DNA of 25,722 nt from a virus: the IMG/VR virus record IMGVR_UViG_3300020184_000030, positions 1 to 25,722 of that record; one strand, 5' to 3'. The notes below the pieces were generated by a model, which searched no databases, was not told the DNA's origin, and saw only the letters and a list, made by a program, of their open reading frames with translations. Below are positions 9,098 to 16,587 of the stretch, one piece after another; positions within the stretch are counted from its first letter, which is position 1, and every line of letters starts with the position of its first letter. Position numbers and translations under genes: made by a program.

Positions 9098-9445
9098 TTA
9101 TGCTTCTTGAGATATTGATGCCCATTGTTCTGTTGCACCATTAGTTGATACTATTTGAATTAGGTTTGATACTGTCCCATCATACGTTCCTGTGATTGTC
9201 TTAACTGAAACAGGAAGTTGTAGAGGAAAGTTTCCTGTTATTACTAAATCCTTTACCATCCCTGTTTCTACGTTTGAAAAGGTTAAATTAGTATTATCTG
9301 ATAATGTTTTAGTGAATACCGCAGCAGAACTAAAGTCTACATCACTTGCAGAGATAACCGCAGCAGTTGTAAACTCAGCCCCAAGTTTATCATATGATAC
9401 AGCATCGTCATTTAATACTGCTGATGTTACTTTAGTTAAAGCCAT
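9098..9445 (-). CDS. Small structural, fibre-type protein
   Basis: This is a 115-residue beta-rich protein. Its N-terminus, MALTKVTSAVLNDDAVSYDK, resembles N-termini of many phage fibre proteins and the start of the Gly-rich adhesin at 9881-11173 (MALTKLITDLIDGSLGTD). The rest (DLVITGNFPLQLPVSVKTIT and following) looks like one beta-sandwich, and it ends ATEQWASISQEA. The shared start suggests a common docking element on the tail or baseplate. The gene lies inside the fibre cluster. It has an A/T-only leader (AATAAATAATTATGG) and ends two bases before the preferred start of the next gene. No enzymatic motif is seen. It may be a truncated fibre or a short appendage protein. Confidence 0.6.
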   Translation of the reverse strand: MALTKVTSAVLNDDAVSYDKLGAEFTTAAVISASDVDFSSAAVFTKTLSDNTNLTFSNVETGMVKDLVITGNFPLQLPVSVKTITGTYDGTVSNLIQIVSTNGATEQWASISQEA

Positions 9446-9455
9446 AATTATTTAT

Positions 9456-9854
9456 TTATTCTGTTATTAAATCCCAACTTGTTGTTTCTTCATTCCAAGA
9501 GTATTGCTGTCCATCATCTGGCATAGCTACAGGAGCTTCCCATAAACAGCTGTCTTCATTTAGTATCCAGCTATCAAATGGTTTTGGAGGGATAAAAGCA
9601 TCACGAGATTCATCGTATGTATATCCTATTCCTGCATAGTTTTTTCTAAATGCTTTTGACTGGTCAGCACTTGGCTCATTTGTTACAGGATCATAATGTA
9701 CTCCGCCTCTGGTATTATAAGAGGTGCGCTTACATAATTGTCCAAACATATTTTGATAGACTATTTCGATATTAGTATCGGTTTCATCCTCATTTTTGCC
9801 TGTGCAAACTTTAGTAACTATGTTTTGATAGTTTAGTAATGCGTAGTGTGCCAT
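9456..9854 (-). CDS. Marine-phage family structural or attachment-like protein
   Basis: This 132-residue protein belongs, as far as I recognise it, to a family common in marine T4-like cyanophages. It begins MAHYALLNYQNIVTKVCTGK and has a hallmark segment around KRTSYNTRGGVHYDPVTNEP, followed by KNYAGIGYTYDESRDAFIPP and a Trp-rich C-terminus. Its function is not established to my knowledge. The fibre-cluster location and the aromatic-rich C-terminus suggest a small structural or host-contact part of the tail. It has no signal peptide or membrane segment. The start follows TAATAAATAAAATGG with no Shine-Dalgarno. The central part looks strikingly conserved compared with cyanophage proteins I remember, which would fit horizontal exchange between phages of unrelated hosts. 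That is memory-based. Confidence 0.65.
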   Translation of the reverse strand: MAHYALLNYQNIVTKVCTGKNEDETDTNIEIVYQNMFGQLCKRTSYNTRGGVHYDPVTNEPSADQSKAFRKNYAGIGYTYDESRDAFIPPKPFDSWILNEDSCLWEAPVAMPDDGQQYSWNEETTSWDLITE

Positions 9855-9880
9855 TTTATTTATTATTAATTTTTACCATA

Positions 9881-11173
9881 TTAGCTAAATTGTATAGTTC
9901 CATCTCCAGCTGTGAATACTGTTACTTTATCACTACCCTCTGTATAGGTATTAAATGTTAGTACAGTTGGCGAGGTTGTTTCTGTTATCGTATAAGCACT
10001 TGGATAACGTAAAATCACAACTCCAGAGCCTCCATTACCTCCAACTCTTGTTGAATCAGCGTTACTGCCGCCACCACCGCCACCGCCGCCTCCAGTATTT
10101 CCTGTGGCATTGAAACCAACCCCTGTGTTTTCTCCATCAGCGCCACCACCTAAACCTCCAGTGCCTACGGCTACTGATCCATAGCTACCACCCCCACCAC
10201 CACCAGCAAAGTAAACATCAGAACCAGATACCTCACCTACTGATGCAGTTGTAGCATTTGATGCACTCAAAATATTAACAGCTAATCCGACTCCGCCGTT
10301 TGTACCTCCAGTAGTGCTTCCAGTTTGATCAACACCAGCGCCACCTGCTCCACCTCCTCCTCCAGATGAATCACCATTAGTAGGAGCAGAAAATCCACCT
10401 CTATAACCTTGAACAACTGGGGTTGTAACCGCTTGTCCAGTCGCAGTTGCAAGTCCACGAGATTCTCCACCCCCAGAACCTCCGTCATTACCAGTTTTGA
10501 GGTATGGTGATGAAATTCCAGTTCCTCCACCTCCACCACCACTTGATGTTATTGTTGAAAATACAGAATTAGAACCATTATATCCTTTTGTCCAAGGACT
10601 ATAATCATTACCATTCCCCCCAGGTCCAACTGTTACAGTATAATTTGTAGATAATAATAAAGATAAAGATGTTTCAGCACTACCTCCTCCACCAGTTATT
10701 GAGCCATACGATGTTCTTAAACCTCCAGCACCTCCCCCTGCACCTTCATTTCCTCCACCACCTCCGCCTCCAGCGACTACTAAATAATCAACTGTTATTG
10801 TACTTGGTACTAAAGCAGTAGCAGTTTCATTAGTGGCATTATAAGCTATCCAGCCTTGAGTAGCATCTACATAAACCATAGATACTCCGCCTCTTTGGTA
10901 AGCTATTGAAACATCATCAGATACACCATTAATATTATCACTCGATGTTATTGTGATATTGTTAGTATCAGCAGTACCAGCGTAATCAACTATAGAAACC
11001 TCATCCCCAGCAGTTGGACTGCTTGGAAGCGTAACTGTAATTGCAGTACTTGTAGTATCAACAAAATAACCTTCCCCAGCAACGGCCGTAAAGTCTGCTG
11101 TTTTTGGAGTAGCTTGCCAGTCTGTTCCTAAAGAACCGTCAATTAAATCTGTTATAAGTTTTGTTAATGCCAT
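9881..11173 (-). CDS. Gly-rich tail fibre or adhesin, 430 aa
   Basis: After a short fibre-like N-terminus (MALTKLITDLIDGSLGTDWQ) this protein has a beta-sandwich at residues about 21-127 (ATPKTADFTA, ITVTLPSSP, NNITITSSDN). A glycine-rich domain follows at 128-388 with many runs of five to nine Gly, including nine in a row at 361-369. A short C-terminal beta module ends GDGTIQFS. Residues 21-430 align almost end to end with residues 568-966 of the protein encoded just upstream (11176-14076), so the two are paralogues by duplication. Gly-rich domains of this kind occur at the tips of phage adhesins, where polyglycine helices carry variable receptor-binding loops. That role is inferred here. 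It starts two bases after the stop of the paralogue. Confidence 0.75.
   Translation of the reverse strand: MALTKLITDLIDGSLGTDWQATPKTADFTAVAGEGYFVDTTSTAITVTLPSSPTAGDEVSIVDYAGTADTNNITITSSDNINGVSDDVSIAYQRGGVSMVYVDATQGWIAYNATNETATALVPSTITVDYLVVAGGGGGGGNEGAGGGAGGLRTSYGSITGGGGSAETSLSLLLSTNYTVTVGPGGNGNDYSPWTKGYNGSNSVFSTITSSGGGGGGTGISSPYLKTGNDGGSGGGESRGLATATGQAVTTPVVQGYRGGFSAPTNGDSSGGGGGAGGAGVDQTGSTTGGTNGGVGLAVNILSASNATTASVGEVSGSDVYFAGGGGGGSYGSVAVGTGGLGGGADGENTGVGFNATGNTGGGGGGGGGSNADSTRVGGNGGSGVVILRYPSAYTITETTSPTVLTFNTYTEGSDKVTVFTAGDGTIQFS
9884..11113 (-). repeat. Duplicated Gly-rich adhesin end (copy in the 430-aa gene)
   Basis: Residues 21-430 of the 430-residue protein correspond to residues 568-966 of its upstream neighbour (11179-12375). 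The order of elements is the same: ATPKTADFTA, ITVTLPSSP, ITVDYLVVAGG, GGGAGGLRTSYG, TNYTVTVG, VVQGY, YTITETTSP and a GTIQFS end. The final coding bases share a 17-base identity (9885-9901 with 11180-11196). The Gly tracts differ in length and position. Confidence 0.8.
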
Positions 11174-11175
11174 AG

Positions 11176-14076
11176 TTAACTAAATTGTATAGTTCCGTTT
11201 GTTCCAGCCGTGAATGTTGTTACTTTGTCGCTACCATCTGTAGCAGTTGTAAATGTTAGTACATTTGGTGATGTAGTTTCTGTTATTGTGTAGGCATTTG
11301 GATAGCGGATTATTACAACTCCAGAGCCGCCATCTCCGCCAGCGCTTGTGTTTGTAGGCGAGTTATTCCAGCCACCTCCACCGCCGCCGCCACCAGTATT
11401 TGGTGATCCATCAGTTGATTGTATAGAAGTGTTACTACTACCAGCAGCACCATTACCACCACCACCAGAACCACCACTACCAGCAAAAACAGTTGTAGAT
11501 GCAAAAATTGCTTTACCACCAGCTCCACCACCAGCGTAAGTTACTGATGATCCTGTTATACTATTAGCTAATCCATCTCCACCGCTTGCTCCAGTTGTAG
11601 AAGAGGATGCATTTGCTCCTACAGCACCAGCTCCTCCGCCTCCTCCACCATCATTATCTCCACCACCATCTCCCCCAGCGTATCCTTGCACTACAGGTGA
11701 AGTTACAGCAGCTGCACCTTGGTTAGAAGTTGACCTTGAACCTCCACCACCAGAGCCACCAGATACAGCATTATCAATATTATCAAAACCTCCGCCACCA
11801 CCACCAGTTGATGTTATAGTTGCAAATGTAGAATCACTCCCCTCTGTTGGATTCCAATTACTTGTATTGCCTCCAGTACCTCCAGATCCAACTGTAACTG
11901 TGTAATTTGTTTCACTTTCTAATAATAAAGATGTTTCAGAACTTCCGCCCCCACCAGTAGTACCACCATAAGATGTTCGTAAACCACCAGCTCCTCCACC
12001 ACCTCCAAAAATACCACCTCCACCAGCTCCACCAGCAACTACCAGATAATCAACTGTTATTGCACCTGGATTTAAAGCTGAAGCAGTTTCATTAGCTGCT
12101 GACTTTACAAGCCAACCTTTTGTAGCTCCTGTGTACATAAGATTTACAGCACCATTATCGTAATTAATAACTTTATCATCAGCAGAGTTTTGAATATCAT
12201 CATTTGATGTAACTGTAATATTATTTGTTCCTGCATTAGAACTATAATCAATAATTCCAACTTCATCTCCTTCACTTGGAGAAGACGGTAATGTAACTGT
12301 AATTTCCGCAGAGGTTGTATCTACTAAATGTATTTTGTTTGTGGCAGCAGTAAAATCTGCTGTTTTAGGTGTTGCATCTAATGTTACCGATGCCCCTGAA
12401 GAAACAACATTATTTAATCCTCCTGTTGATTTAACCTCTATAGTTGAACCGTTTGGAGGAGCTGCAGAAAATGTTAATGTACTTCCAGATAAACTGAATG
12501 TATCTTTTTGCTGATACAATCCATTAATGTAAACATCAATAGCATTTTCACTAGCAGGACTTGTTGAAAGTGTATAATCAACTTGTGATCCTGTTCCGTT
12601 AAAGTTGTCTACATAAAGAGTGTCATTAAATATAGATACTGAACCTACTGTAATAACTTCAATACTATAACCACTAAGTGGTGCTGAAGTGAAAGTTAAT
12701 GTTGTTCCACTTATAGAGTATGTATCTTTTTCTTGATACACCCCTTGAATAAACACAAAAGAATTATCAACCGTAACGCCTTGTGTTAAAGTGAAATCTG
12801 TTTGTGATCCTGTCCCAGTAAACTGATTACTATTCAATGTTGAATATTCAGCTGCTGTAAAATGTACGACCTCTATTGCACTACCACTTGGAGGTGCGGT
12901 GGAAAAAGTGATAGTTGTCCCAGAAGTCGTATAGTTGTCTTTAGACTGATAAACTCCGTCTATGTATACTTGTGTAACGTTTTCGTCTGTAACGTCCTTA
13001 GAAGCCGTGAAATTGACTGTAGAAGCGTCCCCAGTAAACGTATCTGTATAAACTTTTGATAATACGGAAATAAAATGTACAACTTCAACTTCAGCTCCTG
13101 CTGGAACCCCTGTTGAAAATGTTATTGTTGATCCGCTTGTTGTGTAATTGCTTTTAGCTTGGTACACCCCATCAATATACACTTGTGTATTACTCGATGC
13201 AGTTATTTCAGATGATATTGTAAATGCTGTTTGGTTTGCAGTAGCAGTAAATACGTCTCTTTCTATTAAGAGCTCTCCTCCACTACCACCACCTGATCCT
13301 GCGATAGCACCCCACTGTGTTCCGTCATATCCTTCAAACTGTGAGTCATCTGAATTGAATCTGAACATACCAGCAACACCTGTTGGTCTTTCTGCTGTAG
13401 TTCCTGAAGGTAATTGAGCTGCTGTAGTATTATCGCCACTATTTTCCCAAACCTGTAGCGTTGTATCATATATAAGTAAATCCCCTGTACCTAATGTACC
13501 TAGTTTTACATCATGCAGATCATGAACCCCTTCATTAGCTTGTACACGAACTTGTATTTTACCGTTTGTTGCCGCATTTAAAACTATTGCAGCAGCTATT
13601 TTGTAATTAGGACCATTAGGCTCTGTTAAAGTATAATCACCTGGATTTGATGGGTCAAGCCATAGTACATCCCCATCACTCCAAGTTTCACCATTCTGCC
13701 CTAATGTATTGAACTGGTCAATTTCACCTAAATGAATAACTCTACCAATATCTCCATTGTCAAGGTCTGTTTCTAATACTCCAATAAAGTATTTTGACTC
13801 TACAGAACCATCAGCAACCATTTCATCAATAAGAATGTGCCCAGAATTTCCATCTGTACCAACAGCTCTTACTGCTTTTCCTTTAATGATTGTAGATCCA
13901 GAAGAGTTTTTTACATTGTAATATACAAGATTAGAGTCCGCAGTAGCAACAGCAGCATCAACAAAGCTTAAATTACCAGCACCATCTGTTGCTATTACCT
14001 GATCAGCAGTACCGTCCTGTGCGGGCAGTGTATACTCATCGTTTATTCTTATATTATTTAAGAAACGATTAGCCAT
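11176..14076 (-). CDS. Modular tail fibre with four beta repeats and Gly-rich tip, 966 aa
   Basis: Domains in order: an N-terminal docking segment MANRFLNNIRINDEYTLPA (compare MALNFLNNIDLNKNQVQN in the next protein upstream) with DGAGNLSFVD at 31-40. A beta-rich domain of unknown type follows at about 45-260. Four tandem repeats of about 70 residues lie at 273-549, each with a core like VYIDGVYQxKDNYTTSGTTI then FS-x-PP-x-G-x-x-IEV. A beta-sandwich at 568-673 and a Gly-rich domain at 674-925 come next, then a short C-terminal module ending NGTIQFS. The last 400 residues are duplicated in the gene that follows (9881-11173). The architecture is that of a trimeric phage fibre or adhesin: attachment end, repeated shaft, receptor-binding tip. 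No catalytic motif is visible. It lies eight bases after the upstream fibre gene. Confidence 0.78.
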   Translation of the reverse strand: MANRFLNNIRINDEYTLPAQDGTADQVIATDGAGNLSFVDAAVATADSNLVYYNVKNSSGSTIIKGKAVRAVGTDGNSGHILIDEMVADGSVESKYFIGVLETDLDNGDIGRVIHLGEIDQFNTLGQNGETWSDGDVLWLDPSNPGDYTLTEPNGPNYKIAAAIVLNAATNGKIQVRVQANEGVHDLHDVKLGTLGTGDLLIYDTTLQVWENSGDNTTAAQLPSGTTAERPTGVAGMFRFNSDDSQFEGYDGTQWGAIAGSGGGSGGELLIERDVFTATANQTAFTISSEITASSNTQVYIDGVYQAKSNYTTSGSTITFSTGVPAGAEVEVVHFISVLSKVYTDTFTGDASTVNFTASKDVTDENVTQVYIDGVYQSKDNYTTSGTTITFSTAPPSGSAIEVVHFTAAEYSTLNSNQFTGTGSQTDFTLTQGVTVDNSFVFIQGVYQEKDTYSISGTTLTFTSAPLSGYSIEVITVGSVSIFNDTLYVDNFNGTGSQVDYTLSTSPASENAIDVYINGLYQQKDTFSLSGSTLTFSAAPPNGSTIEVKSTGGLNNVVSSGASVTLDATPKTADFTAATNKIHLVDTTSAEITVTLPSSPSEGDEVGIIDYSSNAGTNNITVTSNDDIQNSADDKVINYDNGAVNLMYTGATKGWLVKSAANETASALNPGAITVDYLVVAGGAGGGGIFGGGGGAGGLRTSYGGTTGGGGSSETSLLLESETNYTVTVGSGGTGGNTSNWNPTEGSDSTFATITSTGGGGGGFDNIDNAVSGGSGGGGSRSTSNQGAAAVTSPVVQGYAGGDGGGDNDGGGGGGAGAVGANASSSTTGASGGDGLANSITGSSVTYAGGGAGGKAIFASTTVFAGSGGSGGGGNGAAGSSNTSIQSTDGSPNTGGGGGGGGWNNSPTNTSAGGDGGSGVVIIRYPNAYTITETTSPNVLTFTTATDGSDKVTTFTAGTNGTIQFS
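12430..13260 (-). repeat. Four tandem coding repeats of about 70 codons
   Basis: Residues 273-549 of the fibre encoded at 11176-14076 contain four copies of a beta module. Copies lie at about 273-335, 344-406, 416-477 and 489-549. The core of each is VYIDGVYQ (or a variant such as VFIQGVYQ or VYINGLYQ), then KD, then SGTTITF, then a Pro-Gly turn and IEV. Sequence differences between copies are clear, so the duplication is not recent. Such repeats normally make up a fibre shaft. Confidence 0.8.
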
Positions 14077-14084
14077 AATTTATA

Positions 14085-15200
14085 TTATAGTTTTGTAATA
14101 AGCACTCTAATATCGTTTGTAGTAGGTGCAGTAGCAAATGTGATAGTTACTTTTGTTGTGTCTGTTCTAACTACATCCGCATAAACAGTATCGTATGATG
14201 ATGTATCATAAAGTTGTACAATAACGTCTCTAGTACCAAAGTTGTGTGTAACATCATAACTTAAACTAGATCCATCACCAATCGATGCTTTATGAGTAAA
14301 GTTTGTTATGTCTAATTCAAGATCATATGTTTTAATTCTATTATCTGTACCAGATAGTGTTTCTGTTACCGTCACACCGCCTCCCGTACCTTCTTGTACA
14401 GTTACATCTTCAACAGAATCTGCATATGTTGCAATTCTTTCGTAATTACCTGATGATTGCTGAATAGTCCATTCCCCAGCACTTTCATCCCATATTAGGC
14501 TTCTATTTGCTGCAGTACCCCTTTCAATTTCAATTCCACCGTCTTGTGATGGCGAACCAGTCTCATCTGAGTTTAAAGTAATAATACTATCGCCAATGTT
14601 AACTGTATTGGAATTTACAGTAGTGGTTGTACCTTGTACTGTTAAATCACCACCAATTACTGTACTACCAGCAATATTAACTGTATCAGCTGTTGTTGTA
14701 CCAAGTGTAACGCTACCATCAACATCTAAATCATTTGTTACAGTAAGGTCATTACCAATAGTAATATCATTAGGTAATCCAATTGTTACAGTATCGCCAT
14801 CACCTACAGTTCCATTTGTTACTTCAATTTCATTTGTAGTACCTTGGACAGTGAATGAAATATTACCAATACCATTTGTAACGTAAGTCGCAATTTGATC
14901 GCCAGTTGCAAGTGCGGTTCCGCCTGCTGTTACTGCTGCAGTTACAATAGCTAATGATGGATTTGGACCTGTTGGATCAGTTATTGTTACTTGATTAGAA
15001 GTTGTTGTAGTAACACTTTTAATATCTCCAGATGCGTCAATCCAGTTGGTTGCATCGTAAAAGTATAATCTTTTATCTGTGGAGTTATAATAAATTTGTC
15101 CTTCAACAGGATTTAAAGGAGCAGCAGCCAATACGTGGATTACTCCGTTTTGAACTTGATTTTTATTTAAATCAATGTTATTTAAAAAATTCAATGCCAT
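14085..15200 (-). CDS. Tail fibre or structural protein with beta-helix-like repeats, 371 aa
   Basis: The N-terminus MALNFLNNIDLNKNQVQN, then GQIYYNSTDKRLYFYDATNW, is a typical phage fibre attachment region. The middle (about 130-230) is rich in short regular strands (IGNDLTVTNDLDVDGSVTLG, GGDLTVQGTTTTVNSNTVNI), a repeat type common in marine phage structural proteins. The C-terminal domain from about residue 298 (THKASIGDGSSLSYDVTHNF and on to the end) resembles the C-terminal half of the 111-residue protein encoded just upstream. There is no enzyme motif. It probably forms part of the distal tail or a fibre shaft. The start follows CTAAACTAACAAAAAATGG, an A-rich leader six bases after the previous stop. 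Confidence 0.7.
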   Translation of the reverse strand: MALNFLNNIDLNKNQVQNGVIHVLAAAPLNPVEGQIYYNSTDKRLYFYDATNWIDASGDIKSVTTTTSNQVTITDPTGPNPSLAIVTAAVTAGGTALATGDQIATYVTNGIGNISFTVQGTTNEIEVTNGTVGDGDTVTIGLPNDITIGNDLTVTNDLDVDGSVTLGTTTADTVNIAGSTVIGGDLTVQGTTTTVNSNTVNIGDSIITLNSDETGSPSQDGGIEIERGTAANRSLIWDESAGEWTIQQSSGNYERIATYADSVEDVTVQEGTGGGVTVTETLSGTDNRIKTYDLELDITNFTHKASIGDGSSLSYDVTHNFGTRDVIVQLYDTSSYDTVYADVVRTDTTKVTITFATAPTTNDIRVLITKL

Positions 15201-15206
15201 TTTTTG

Positions 15207-15542
15207 TTAGTTTAGATATGCTACTCCTGCAAATGGTGCAGAAAATGTTAGTGTTATATTGTTTGAATCGTTGTAAAATGTTTCACCCATTATATGATTA
15301 CCTGAAGAATCTACTATTGTAACCGATGGATGCCTTTCTAAAGCATGGTTAATAGACCAAGTTATACTAGGTGTATCTTGGTTAAATGTATAGGTTAGTC
15401 CACCTAAATAAGTACGAACAAACTCACCTATAGCATTTAAAGGAAAGTTTGCCGTTGCATTATCGTTATCATAATCAGTACCGATTACTTTATCCTGAGC
15501 AGATAAGTTACTGTCTTTTATATACGTGGATATTCTTGCCAT
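15207..15542 (-). CDS. Small tail structural protein, 111 aa
   Basis: The N-terminal part (MARISTYIKDSNLSAQDKVI, GTDYDNDNATANFPLNAI) is a type often found at the start of phage appendage proteins. The C-terminal half is a small beta domain (SITWSINHALERHPSVTIVD, ITLTFSAPFAGVAYLN) that resembles the C-terminus of the next protein downstream (14085-15200): a histidine-containing strand, an SVTIVD or DVIVQLYD strand, and a final TITFATAP or TLTFSAPF strand. The pair therefore shares a module. It may be a baseplate or fibre connector. Its start overlaps the stop of the holin gene as TAATG, which links the lysis genes with the fibre cluster in one transcript. Confidence 0.65.
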   Translation of the reverse strand: MARISTYIKDSNLSAQDKVIGTDYDNDNATANFPLNAIGEFVRTYLGGLTYTFNQDTPSITWSINHALERHPSVTIVDSSGNHIMGETFYNDSNNITLTFSAPFAGVAYLN

Positions 15543-15958
15543 TATTTATGCATTTTATTACCAAATATTTTTTCCGCACCACGAGACCCAAAATAGCCTC
15601 CAATTACGATTGTCAATAATGATGTTATATTATCTAATGAATAATTCATATACCATCCAATGACATATGAAATAGTTAGAAATACAAGAATAAGTGGGCG
15701 AACATTAGAAGCTAACCAATTTCCAGAACGAGCATCAGCAACCCATCTGCGGGTTACACCATCTATTTCAGCTCTTTCAATTTCAAGCTTTTTTAAAGCA
15801 ATAGCTTTGTCTTCATCTGACATATCACTACCGCCAATGATGGCCTGTATTACTGAACCAACAGGCGTATCACCAGCTATAGCACCAACAACATCTGGAA
15901 TTTTTTCTAAAAGAAACTTTCCGACACCTGTGTCTTTGAATTTCTTTTTTTCTGCCAT
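15542..15958 (-). CDS. Holin, 3TM gene-transfer-agent type
   Basis: This 138-residue membrane protein resembles the holin family described for gene transfer agents (GTA_holin_3TM). The hallmark region is a charged helix ending in TRRWVADARSGNWLASNVRP (residues 69-88). Two hydrophobic helices follow, about 88-104 (PLILVFLTISYVIGWYM) and 109-124 (DNITSLLTIVIGGYFG), and then a short basic tail. A more amphipathic stretch at 22-43 could be the third segment. Holins permeabilise the inner membrane at a set time so that the endolysin reaches the cell wall. The M15 peptidase gene lies about 620 bases upstream in the same transcript. The starts and stops on both sides are TAATG overlaps. Confidence 0.75.
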   Translation of the reverse strand: MAEKKKFKDTGVGKFLLEKIPDVVGAIAGDTPVGSVIQAIIGGSDMSDEDKAIALKKLEIERAEIDGVTRRWVADARSGNWLASNVRPLILVFLTISYVIGWYMNYSLDNITSLLTIVIGGYFGSRGAEKIFGNKMHK

Positions 15959-16239
15959 TATGATTTAGGCTTTCTACCAGTTCTTGGTTTACCGGCTACT
16001 GCTTTAGGAATATCTCCTAATTGATTCCCAACTTCTTTTACCGCAGCTCCTACGTCTTGCATTTCCTGCACAACTCTTTGTGCTCTTTCTTTAATTTCAG
16101 CTGCTGCTTCTTCTGCAGAGTCTGCAATTAAATCTCTGTCACTATCTTTAATTTTACCTGTATACAGATAAATTAAATAAAAATTAAGTAAAATTGATAA
16201 AACCGCAATAACAGTTAAGATAATAGTAATAGTGTTCAT
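15958..16239 (-). CDS. Single-pass membrane protein of the lysis region
   Basis: This 93-residue protein has an N-terminal hydrophobic helix at residues 4-27 (IIILTVIAVLSILLNFYLIY). A charged, likely coiled-coil segment follows at about 32-75 (DSDRDLIADSAEEAAAEIKE), and then a basic tail AGKPRTGRKPKS. This layout, one membrane anchor followed by an extended helical domain, would fit an inner-membrane spanin-like protein, an antiholin or a holin partner. No lipobox partner is visible nearby. I do not recognise the family. The gene is directly before the holin and coupled to it by a TAATG overlap, so a lysis role is the best guess. The leader is A/T-only (AATTTAAATTTTATATTATG). Confidence 0.55.
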   Translation of the reverse strand: MNTITIILTVIAVLSILLNFYLIYLYTGKIKDSDRDLIADSAEEAAAEIKERAQRVVQEMQDVGAAVKEVGNQLGDIPKAVAGKPRTGRKPKS

Positions 16240-16254
16240 AATATAAAATTTAAA

Positions 16255-16587
16255 TTAACAATTCCATCTTCTACGCGCAGCTCTACCTCTTTCTGAAGTC
16301 CAGCTTTTAGATCGTGCACAAAATGATTTTCTTCTTTTAGCAGCTTTACTTCCTGGTTTTAATTTACTAGGCGGAGTTGTTACTGCTGTTTTTAGTTTAC
16401 TCCCTGGATTATCTTTTCGGTATTTTGCAACACCTTTTTTAGACATACCGCCACCTGCAGCCGCACCTGTACCTGTTGGGTTGGCTTCGTTATAATAACC
16501 TAAACTCTTCTTTTTAGAAGGAGCTGGTGGTTTTGCTTTTTTAAATAAAGGTGCTTTCTGCACTCTTGAAGTAATTGGATCACTCAT
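16255..16587 (-). CDS. Small Lys/Arg-rich protein (DUF6321-like)
   Basis: This 110-residue, strongly basic, low-complexity protein contains PPAPSKKKSLGYYNEANPTG, a GAAAGGGMSKKGVAKYRKDN segment and a C-terminal KAAKRRKSFCARSKSWTSER region. I recognise this as a family of unknown function common in marine phages (close to what has been called DUF6321), from memory. The charge suggests nucleic acid binding or packing of DNA in the capsid, but this is inference. It has two Cys residues (FCAR and the last residue). The start at 16587 overlaps the end of the endolysin gene by eight bases. Two other very basic small proteins are encoded at 24094-24830. Confidence 0.6.
   Translation of the reverse strand: MSDPITSRVQKAPLFKKAKPPAPSKKKSLGYYNEANPTGTGAAAGGGMSKKGVAKYRKDNPGSKLKTAVTTPPSKLKPGSKAAKRRKSFCARSKSWTSERGRAARRRWNC

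Noticed and set aside
9096-9125. Upstream start at 9125 for the tail-assembly-like gene
   Set aside because: It would overlap the previous gene by 28 bases. The ATG at 9095 follows that gene's stop by two bases in the same A/T context as other starts.
10068-10093. CRISPR or satellite-like repeat
   Set aside because: The triplet pattern is simply GGN codons for polyglycine in an adhesin, with no spacer structure.
10282-10542. 86-residue minus-strand frame within the Gly-rich adhesin
   Set aside because: It is an off-frame reading of GGN repeats, giving a Val/Leu/Glu low-complexity product. The same holds for the frame at 11313-11531.
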